Origin: Mycolicibacterium llatzerense
GTDB lineage: Bacteria; Actinomycetota; Actinomycetes; Mycobacteriales; Mycobacteriaceae
Reading direction: 5' to 3'
DNA length: 57,521 nt
Assembly (NCBI RefSeq): GCF_000878195.1
Contig: NZ_JXST01000040.1
Span: 1-57,521 of the forward strand
Part shown: one piece after another, positions 51,196 to 57,521 of the stretch
Layout of the letters: every line of letters begins with the position of its first letter
How positions within the stretch are numbered: position 1 is the stretch's first letter
Position numbers and translations under genes: made by a program
Notes under the pieces: generated by a model
Database searches by the model: none
Seen by the model: only the letters and a program-made list of their open reading frames with translations
Told to the model about the DNA's origin: nothing

Positions 51196-54141
51196 CTACT
51201 CGGCTGTCTCCACCAGCAGCGGAGGCAGCGCGATCTGCATGAGCTGGCCGCCGGCTTTGCGCTCGTACAGTTCGCCTCGCCCCGGTGCCCGCGACGCCGG
51301 TCGCACCTGGTCGATGATCTTTTCTGCCGGGTTTCCGTCCAGGACCACCACCGAGGCACCGGCGGTGTTCATGGCGCTGAGCAGTTTGTGCGACTGTCCC
51401 TTGGCGTACCAGTTGTCGATCGTGATCGACGCGATGATGTGCAGGTCCAGATTCTTCGCCGATTCGGCCGGCCCGACCAACGGCGCCGTCAGCGAGCTGT
51501 ACGTGTTCGCCGGCGTGAGCAGGTGCAGGTCGTCGATGATGATGAACCATTTCGGCCGCACCACGTTCGCACGCCACTGCCGCAACTCGCGTGGATGCAG
51601 ATTCGCCGGCGGCTTGCGCATCTCGAGCCGTTGCGCCAACTCGGCGCTGGCTTGAGCGATCTCCTTGTGCTGGTTCAGGTACACCGTGCGGTAACGGTCA
51701 CTGATCGCGTCAGCCAGGTCCTCCGACGGATCGAACGCGATAATCTGCGCCTGTTCGGGGGTGTAGCGCTGCTGAATAGCGGCGCACACGGTCTGCAAGA
51801 ACACACTGCGACCGGACCGCGAGGTTCCGGTGCACCACGCGTGAGGATACTGCTGCAGGTCCAGCCACACGGTGCTCATCTCCCGCTCGCCGATCCCCAC
51901 CGGCAGCGCGTGTCGCGGCGCGGTAGTAGGCATCGGCGGCAGCTCATCGAAGTCGACCTCGGGCGGCAGCTGCCGCAGCCGCGGCGCGGGACCGAACCCA
52001 CGGGCGGCCCACTCGGCTGCCACGGCCTTGGCGGTCGCCTCCGTCGCCTCGGTGTCACTGAGCTCGCTGAACTCCGACAGATACGGCACCGCAACCAGCA
52101 TGTGATTGCCGGAGGCGACCAGGCCCCGGCCTTTCTGCTTGCTGGGCACATCCGCGGCGGCCTGCCGGTCCATCTTTGAGTCGGATTTGTCGCCTAGCTT
52201 CAGTTCAACTTTGGCCAGCAGCTTGTCCTCGTTTTTGATCGTCAGCCACTTGTCGTTGGCGATGATGACATGCACGCCGAAACTCAAGGACCCGTCCGCC
52301 AGCGCGATGATCCGGTCGTGGATGTCGAGCATTTCCGTCTTGAGCTTGCTGATGTTGTCGACGACCAGAAACACGTCGCCGTGCTGGTCATCGGGCACCG
52401 GCATCTTGTTCGGGCCGAACTTGGCCGCCCGGTACCGCGCCAGGTCCAAGCCCGACTCGCCAAAACGTCCCCATTCGCGCTTGCGGTTACGCAGAATCCG
52501 CTCGACCTCAGAGACCACCCGACCGATTCGCTCATCGTCGCCGGTCGCTGCGATACCGCTGACATGGGGAAGGCTGGCCAGGCTCGCCAGCTTGCCACCG
52601 CCGAAATCAAGGCCGTAAAACTGCACCCGCGCAGGGGAATTGGCCATCGCCAACGACATGATCAACGTCCGCAGGGCCGTGGACTTGCCGGCCTGCGGCG
52701 CCCCAGCCACACCACCATGGGTGCTACCCAAGTCGACCGCGACGACATCCTGAGAATGCCAGTACCAGTCGTCTTCCCGGCCGTACGGCGCCACCAGGCC
52801 CGAATCTTCGGTGAAATCCTGCCAACGCTCCCGGTGCCAGTACTCGGTGACGATCTCGTCGATCGGCAGCTTCTCGGTTTCTTCCAGGTCGGGCTTCCAC
52901 ATCCGGTGCCCGCGTGGCAAGGTACGCGCGGCCTCGCAGATGCGGTCGACCATCAGTTGGTCGACTGTCTGCACCACCGCCTCGGCGACGTCGGACTCAT
53001 CAAACTCGTCCTCGTCCTCCATCCCGATCGTGTCGGGCAACGCGGACATCGCACTGGTGAATTTGGTGACCGGCAGATACTGGCCTTCGGCGCGATCCCG
53101 TTCCGCTGCACTGATTTTCGGCGGTGTGTACGGACCGGAGGAGTAGAAGGCACGGTAGCGGGTGTGGTCGTCGTCGACGACCAGGAACGCCGATCCCGGC
53201 GGGGCGTCTTTGCTCTTGAATTCGTCGTACGCCCGCGTTGAACCGATCGCGGCGCGCGAGTCACCGGCGGTTTTCACCTTCATACCGATCGCGAACTGCT
53301 GCTGCGAGTGCATGCCCTGCGCCTTGCCGCCCTCCACGCGCTGGGAAGCGTTGAGAATGTGAATCCACAACGAACGCCCCAGCCGGGCGACCTCGTCCAT
53401 CGTGCCGCCCATCTCCGGGAGCAACACCAGCATCTGGGCGAACTCATCGAGGACCAGCACCAGCGCGCCGATCGGCTCCAAATCGGTGCGGCCCGCGGCG
53501 CGGGCCGCCTCATACTCGCGCACACCCTTGAAGCCCGCAGCCTTCAACATCTCCTGGCGCCGACCCAACTCGCCACGCAACACCGACTGGAATCGAACCA
53601 GCTTGTGCCGGCTGCCTTCCAGGTTCGACACGAGGCCCTCAACGTGCGGCAATCGTTCCAGATCACCCAGACCAGACTCACCCTTGAAATCGCCCAGCAG
53701 AATCCGCAGCTGCTCGGGCGAATGGGTAGCGCACAACGCCAGCACCAGCGACTTGAGGTGTTCGGATTTGCCGGAGCCGGTGATGCCGACCATCAGCCCG
53801 TGCGGGCCCATGCCCGCCTCAGCGGCCTCCTTCAAATCGAGTTCTGCGACCACGCCCGCTGGGGTCTTACCGAGGGGAGCTCTCAGCCGGCGTGCGGGGG
53901 TCAGTTCATTCCAGGTCAGCCGCGGATTCCACGTTCGCAAGTCGAAAATGTTCAGCGCATCGGTGAAGTCCTGGCCCGCACGCGCCTGAGCCGCCTGCTG
54001 GGCCAACAACTTCTCGGCCTCGTCGGTCGGGGTGTACTGGGCCAGTGAACGGGCCAATGCTTCGGCTTCGTAGATGGGCATGACATCCGGAACCGCGGCA
54101 AAACGCAGCCCGGACGGTACTTCCTTGGTGATGGCAACCAT
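51196..54141 (-). CDS. eccC: EccCb, three FtsK/SpoIIIE ATPase domains
   Basis: 981 aa, no membrane segment. ATPase 1 has Walker A GITGSGKS (119-126) and LVLVLDEFAQML; ATPase 2 has GAPQAGKS (Lys486) and DVFLVVDN; ATPase 3 has GTSRSGRS with Arg778 in place of Lys, so it is probably not a normal ATP hydrolase. In ESX systems ATPase 1 drives secretion and ATPase 3 binds the EsxB signal. Here all three lie on this chain, while the membrane part is the separate upstream gene. Strong ribosome-binding site AGGGGGAA; 15-bp gap from eccCa. Confidence 0.93.
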   Translation of the reverse strand: MVAITKEVPSGLRFAAVPDVMPIYEAEALARSLAQYTPTDEAEKLLAQQAAQARAGQDFTDALNIFDLRTWNPRLTWNELTPARRLRAPLGKTPAGVVAELDLKEAAEAGMGPHGLMVGITGSGKSEHLKSLVLALCATHSPEQLRILLGDFKGESGLGDLERLPHVEGLVSNLEGSRHKLVRFQSVLRGELGRRQEMLKAAGFKGVREYEAARAAGRTDLEPIGALVLVLDEFAQMLVLLPEMGGTMDEVARLGRSLWIHILNASQRVEGGKAQGMHSQQQFAIGMKVKTAGDSRAAIGSTRAYDEFKSKDAPPGSAFLVVDDDHTRYRAFYSSGPYTPPKISAAERDRAEGQYLPVTKFTSAMSALPDTIGMEDEDEFDESDVAEAVVQTVDQLMVDRICEAARTLPRGHRMWKPDLEETEKLPIDEIVTEYWHRERWQDFTEDSGLVAPYGREDDWYWHSQDVVAVDLGSTHGGVAGAPQAGKSTALRTLIMSLAMANSPARVQFYGLDFGGGKLASLASLPHVSGIAATGDDERIGRVVSEVERILRNRKREWGRFGESGLDLARYRAAKFGPNKMPVPDDQHGDVFLVVDNISKLKTEMLDIHDRIIALADGSLSFGVHVIIANDKWLTIKNEDKLLAKVELKLGDKSDSKMDRQAAADVPSKQKGRGLVASGNHMLVAVPYLSEFSELSDTEATEATAKAVAAEWAARGFGPAPRLRQLPPEVDFDELPPMPTTAPRHALPVGIGEREMSTVWLDLQQYPHAWCTGTSRSGRSVFLQTVCAAIQQRYTPEQAQIIAFDPSEDLADAISDRYRTVYLNQHKEIAQASAELAQRLEMRKPPANLHPRELRQWRANVVRPKWFIIIDDLHLLTPANTYSSLTAPLVGPAESAKNLDLHIIASITIDNWYAKGQSHKLLSAMNTAGASVVVLDGNPAEKIIDQVRPASRAPGRGELYERKAGGQLMQIALPPLLVETAE

Positions 54142-54156
54142 CGCGAGAATTCCCCC

Positions 54157-55314
54157 TTATGCTTTCGCTGCTTTGAGCAGATTGACCGTGCCGTGCTCAT
54201 CGGCCGCCACGAAAAACGCCGTGTCACCGGTAGCCAACACACTGAGCTCGTCACCGGTCGCTTCGAGCACCGACAACCCCATCCGGCCCTCTTCGGTCAA
54301 AATCGGCGTGGCATTGGCTCCGGGCAGGTCCAGCACGACCACCAGCCAACGCTCGGGCGACTCGCCGCCCTCCTGCCGCGCTTGAAACGGCCGCCGCGAC
54401 GCCAACGACGACTCGAAGCGCTCCATGAATGCCCCCACGTCCGAGAACATGAGCCTCGCCGGCCCACAAGCGTCGACAAACTCGTCATCGCCCACGTGCG
54501 GTAGCCATTTCGCCCAATCCCAGGCCTGCATGTCATCGGTGATGATGGCGACCTGTACGTCGTCAGGTCCGTGGAACACGCACAGCTGGCATACCATCGC
54601 GCGCAGAATCCCCTGCACCGTCTCGCGCAGCTCCGGTTCGGCGAAAAAGCTCCAGCCACGCTGATCAAACAGGTGCAGCGGCCGGGGAACATCGTGGATG
54701 ACGTTCTGGGCACGCAGCAGATCACGGGCTGCCACCGTGGTGACCGTCTCCCGGAATTCCGGTGGCGGAACTTTCGTCGGCGGAAGGAGTTTGGTCTGTA
54801 GCCGGGTGATTCCGACACCCATGCGCACGTGACCGAAATTGCGGGCATCGGGGGTGCGCTCCCACATCCGGTCGGTGCCCACCAAGGTGCCCAGCGAGCC
54901 GTCCTGCGGGGTGGGATGGTGGTAGGAGATTTCGGTTGCCTGCGCGCGGCCCGCTTCATGAATCTTGACCCGCTGCTCGTCGATTCCACGCAAGTACACC
55001 GCGCGGTCTTGGTTCAGCGCTGCACCGTGGTCCTTTTTGCCGTTGGAGCCCATTCGGTTACGCATCATGCCGACCATCGACACCAGCATCATCGGGAAGA
55101 TGAAGAACGAGGCTCCTGAAAGTTGGCGCGCGCCAGACAAATACAGCGACACCATCAGCACGACCGCCGCGACCACAAACATGACGACCCACACCCAGGT
55201 CGGCGGTTTCGCCGGCGCCGGGCGGGTGATTTCGGCGGGGTCGGCGATCTGGATCGCTTCCTGCGGAACGAAGGGCGTACTGACTTCCTGCCGAATGAAA
55301 CCGGTTGTACTCAC
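54157..55314 (-). CDS. EccCa, membrane and DUF part of EccC
   Basis: 385 aa. Two membrane helices (about 41-62 and 70-86) are followed by the ~300-residue EccC N-terminal/DUF domain. No Walker A is visible, so this chain lacks ATPase 1. Split EccC proteins are known (ESX-1), but there EccCa keeps ATPase 1; here the split is earlier. It should assemble with EccCb to form a complete EccC. The start is 4 bp before the eccB stop region. Confidence 0.88.
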   Translation of the reverse strand: MSTTGFIRQEVSTPFVPQEAIQIADPAEITRPAPAKPPTWVWVVMFVVAAVVLMVSLYLSGARQLSGASFFIFPMMLVSMVGMMRNRMGSNGKKDHGAALNQDRAVYLRGIDEQRVKIHEAGRAQATEISYHHPTPQDGSLGTLVGTDRMWERTPDARNFGHVRMGVGITRLQTKLLPPTKVPPPEFRETVTTVAARDLLRAQNVIHDVPRPLHLFDQRGWSFFAEPELRETVQGILRAMVCQLCVFHGPDDVQVAIITDDMQAWDWAKWLPHVGDDEFVDACGPARLMFSDVGAFMERFESSLASRRPFQARQEGGESPERWLVVVLDLPGANATPILTEEGRMGLSVLEATGDELSVLATGDTAFFVAADEHGTVNLLKAAKA

Positions 55315-55317
55315 GTG

Positions 55318-56832
55318 TTACGCACCTGCCTTCGGGGTCTGGATCGGCGCCGCGTTCTGGTCGGGCATCAAGGTGTCATGCTGGGTGAGGGCGGCCGACT
55401 TGGACAGGGCCGGGCCAGCGGGCAGCCACTTGATCACCGCCCACGGCGCCGGCGTCGGCGTCACCTTGCCTTTGTCCAGTCCCAGCGCCTGACGACTCTG
55501 GTCATCGCCGTTCGATCCCGCCGCAGGCACGCCGAATCGGGTTCCGTTGTTCCCGATGAACCACAGGCTTTCGCCGCGTTTGGAATCGGCCTGCACGCCC
55601 GTGACCTGTACATAGTTGGCCGCGTCCGGGCTGACATAGACCTCATCTGCGGTGTTGGGTCCGGCGCTGATGAACGGCACGACGCGGCGCTCATCGCCGA
55701 CCGGGATCGGCAGCCGCCGCCCCGACACCGTCGAAACCTGCGCCTGCGGTTCGCCGTTGGTACGACGCCACGTCACGCACGTCACCGGCTCATTGGTCTT
55801 GTCGAGCAGCTTGACCAGCCCCGGCGGATACACGCTCGTGTCGAACCCGACCGCCTGCGGCATCGCCGTCAGCGCCGCCGATTTGGCCACCATCACCTGC
55901 GCGCCCGGCACCACCGCGGCGTTGATGATCATGGTGGCCACCGTCTGAGGAATGCGCTGCACCCCGGCGGGCAGGGCAACGAAGAACTGCGGATCACCGG
56001 TGACGTCAGACACTTTCATGACGCTCCCCGACACCAACGGCAATGCCGCACTGGCGTAACTGACCGGCCCGCCCGGTGTCGGGATGTCCGGAACCCGCAG
56101 CGGAGCCGTCGGCGCCAATGCCTCGTACAGGGCGCGCGACATCGCCGCCGGGTGCAGGTCGCCGACCGGCAGCCCCAGCGCCAGCGTGACCGGCTTGTCC
56201 GCCAGGTCGATCGCCGACCGATGGCCATCGGCGACCAGGAAGTTCTCCCCGCCGTAGGTCATCAGCGCCGCCTCAGGAGAGACGATGGTGTGCGCCCAGT
56301 CCCCCATCGTGGCGAGGCCGTCGATCACGGTGGTCCGCGGAATGACCTGGGAGCCTTGCGATCCCAGCTTGTCGCACAGTGACCACCCGGTGTCGCCAGG
56401 GCTGCGGACCCCCAGATCATCCGGAGCGCCCTGAATGCCCAGGATCGGCCCGATCGGCTGTTTGAGGATTTCCGACATCGGCACCAACGTCGGGTCCTGG
56501 GCCTGACCGGTGATCAGCCGGGCACTTGCTTTGTTGAGCACCGGATGCCACGTGCCGCCCACATCGACATAGACACCGTTGGAGCCACGCGCCTCCACCA
56601 TGCTCGACTTGCCGATCTGACCCTGCGGCTTGATGAACGCAATGACGCAGCAGATCCCCACGATCACAATCGACGCCACGAAACTCACCCGCAACGCGGC
56701 GATCGAGTTCTTCGACGGATCGTGCACCAGGCGCACATTGCGCCGGCCGATGGCCACCGCAATCCGGTGGCGCAGGAATCGCCACGCCGAAACCTGCTCT
56801 AATGACGCATAATTCAAACCGCCCGGCGGCAT
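55318..56832 (-). CDS. eccB: EccB, periplasm-side ESX component
   Basis: 504 aa from the ATG at 56832 (MPPGGLNYAS), with GGGGAG upstream; a frame reaching 57165 is a shadow of the NlpC/P60 gene. An amphipathic N-terminus, one membrane helix (about 48-67, LRVSFVASIVIVGICCVIAF) and a large exterior domain follow the EccB plan. EccB is a core member of the ESX membrane complex. Confidence 0.94.
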   Translation of the reverse strand: MPPGGLNYASLEQVSAWRFLRHRIAVAIGRRNVRLVHDPSKNSIAALRVSFVASIVIVGICCVIAFIKPQGQIGKSSMVEARGSNGVYVDVGGTWHPVLNKASARLITGQAQDPTLVPMSEILKQPIGPILGIQGAPDDLGVRSPGDTGWSLCDKLGSQGSQVIPRTTVIDGLATMGDWAHTIVSPEAALMTYGGENFLVADGHRSAIDLADKPVTLALGLPVGDLHPAAMSRALYEALAPTAPLRVPDIPTPGGPVSYASAALPLVSGSVMKVSDVTGDPQFFVALPAGVQRIPQTVATMIINAAVVPGAQVMVAKSAALTAMPQAVGFDTSVYPPGLVKLLDKTNEPVTCVTWRRTNGEPQAQVSTVSGRRLPIPVGDERRVVPFISAGPNTADEVYVSPDAANYVQVTGVQADSKRGESLWFIGNNGTRFGVPAAGSNGDDQSRQALGLDKGKVTPTPAPWAVIKWLPAGPALSKSAALTQHDTLMPDQNAAPIQTPKAGA

Positions 56833-56864
56833 CTGTCTCCCCTTTTCCCCTTCAAACGCTTTGT

Positions 56865-57521
56865 CTATGCGGCCCGTCTGACCTCGAATGAGCCAGAGGG
56901 CCAACGTCCGATCCTCACGGGCACACCCCGCTGCGGTGCCTCCACCGTCTGGTGGTCGTTCATCACCAGCATCACGTGCTGCCACGCCCCGTCCTGCCGG
57001 TTGCACAGCAGAATGTCGCCCGGCTGCGCCTGATTCGGCGGCACGCGCACACCCCAGTTCGTCATGTCGTACGTGGTGCGCGGAATCGCGATCCCCGCCT
57101 TGTGATAGGCGTACTGCACCAAACCCGAGCAATCCATACCGACGCCAGGCTTCTCCCCGCCCCACTCATACGGCACGCCCAGCTGAGTCAATGCGTTGTG
57201 CACGATCTGATCCCCCACCGCGCCGCCGCCCCCGTTGCTGCGCACCATGCCCGCCAGCTCGGTACTTCCGTTCCCCTCACCGCCCGGACCGGACTGACGG
57301 GCCGCGCCGCTGAACAGGTTTCCGAGTGCGCCCAGGGGTGCCAGGGGCATGCCGCCGCCCATGGGGAAGCCGCCGCCCATGCCGCCCATCGGCATCTGGG
57401 GAAGTTGCGGCATCGCCGGCATCGCCGGCATCGTCGCCATCGCCGGGGCAGCCCCGGCGGGCGGGTGCCCGATGCCCTGATAGCCCGCGGCGTTCGCGTT
57501 GGCTGACGCAGCGTGGGTGGA
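56865..57521 (-). CDS. NlpC/P60 peptidoglycan hydrolase, 5' end outside window
   Basis: The frame stays open to the right edge, so the N-terminus is missing. The visible part starts with a Met/Pro/Gly-rich low-complexity linker (repeated MPAMP, GGMGGGFP), then the NlpC/P60 domain: PYEWGGEKPG, catalytic Cys in GMDCSGLVQYA and His in WQHVMLV, with PGDILL. Such enzymes cleave cell-wall peptides. Placed next to eccB, it may open the wall for the ESX or T4SS machine. Confidence 0.88.
   Translation of the reverse strand, partial: STHAASANANAAGYQGIGHPPAGAAPAMATMPAMPAMPQLPQMPMGGMGGGFPMGGGMPLAPLGALGNLFSGAARQSGPGGEGNGSTELAGMVRSNGGGGAVGDQIVHNALTQLGVPYEWGGEKPGVGMDCSGLVQYAYHKAGIAIPRTTYDMTNWGVRVPPNQAQPGDILLCNRQDGAWQHVMLVMNDHQTVEAPQRGVPVRIGRWPSGSFEVRRAA

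Noticed and set aside
1..57521. CRISPR arrays, insertion sequences, rRNA and tRNA genes
   Set aside because: Reading both strands I saw no regularly spaced repeats, no transposase motifs with terminal repeats, and no tRNA-like cloverleaf or rRNA segments. Short or diverged copies could be missed without a search tool.

Overview
The window is high-GC actinobacterial DNA and reads as the transfer backbone of a mycobacterial conjugative plasmid. It encodes a MobF relaxase, an actinobacterial-style type IV secretion system (T4SS: VirB4, VirB6-like, TcpC, coupling protein) and a nearly complete type VII (ESX) locus with PE, PPE, Esx pair, EspG, mycosin and EccA-E. Pairing a T4SS with a plasmid-borne ESX system is the arrangement described for pRAW-type plasmids of slow-growing mycobacteria. 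I see no replication gene, no partition gene and no rRNA or tRNA, so the replicon is larger than this window. The NlpC/P60 gene runs off the right end.

Layout. (1) 1-3,066 (+): a tail fragment and six small cargo genes, including a PP-loop (PAPS-reductase-like) protein. (2) 3,116-4,162 (-): an HNH protein and a coiled-coil/HTH protein, divergent from the relaxase across a 327-bp gene-free stretch that is my candidate oriT region. (3) 4,490-10,450 (+): a giant MobF relaxase-helicase. (4) 10,500-25,991 (-): one long, tightly coupled operon. In transcription order it encodes a lipoprotein, a single-pass protein with a beta-sandwich-like exterior, a small membrane protein, TcpC, a pilin-size two-TM protein, VirB4, a VirB6-like protein, several soluble proteins, a DUF2637 protein, a WXG-like putative T7SS substrate, a Phd/YefM-EccC-ATPase fusion and an HTH protein. 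(5) 26,102-27,981 (+): four small genes. (6) 27,991-37,384 (-): a second transfer operon with alpha/beta hydrolase, small zinc-ribbon-like protein, cupin-like protein, membrane partner plus coupling protein, frameshifted phospholipase-D lipoprotein, a 28-aa ORF and a DUF1173 protein. (7) 37,720-39,025 (+): three small genes. (8) 39,069-57,521 (-): the ESX locus in the order NlpC/P60, eccB, eccCa, eccCb, PE, PPE, esx, esx, espG, MinD-like ATPase, eccD, mycP, eccE, eccA and a 69-aa ORF.

How the parts fit. The relaxase nicks and unwinds plasmid DNA, the coupling protein passes it to the VirB4/VirB6/TcpC channel, and the ESX system is presumed to carry substrates or shape the envelope of the donor or recipient. 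The most striking item is the protein at 11,464-13,314. It joins a Phd/YefM antitoxin-type DNA-binding domain to two EccC-type FtsK ATPase modules, one closely matching the third ATPase of this plasmid's own EccC. Its promoter region carries three TACGTA palindromes exactly 12 bp apart. The extended box TACGTAAAC recurs upstream of the PE-PPE-esx operon and the MinD-like/eccD operon, and related GTAAAC repeats lie upstream of two further gene sets. I infer a plasmid regulator that could tie ESX secretion state to transcription.
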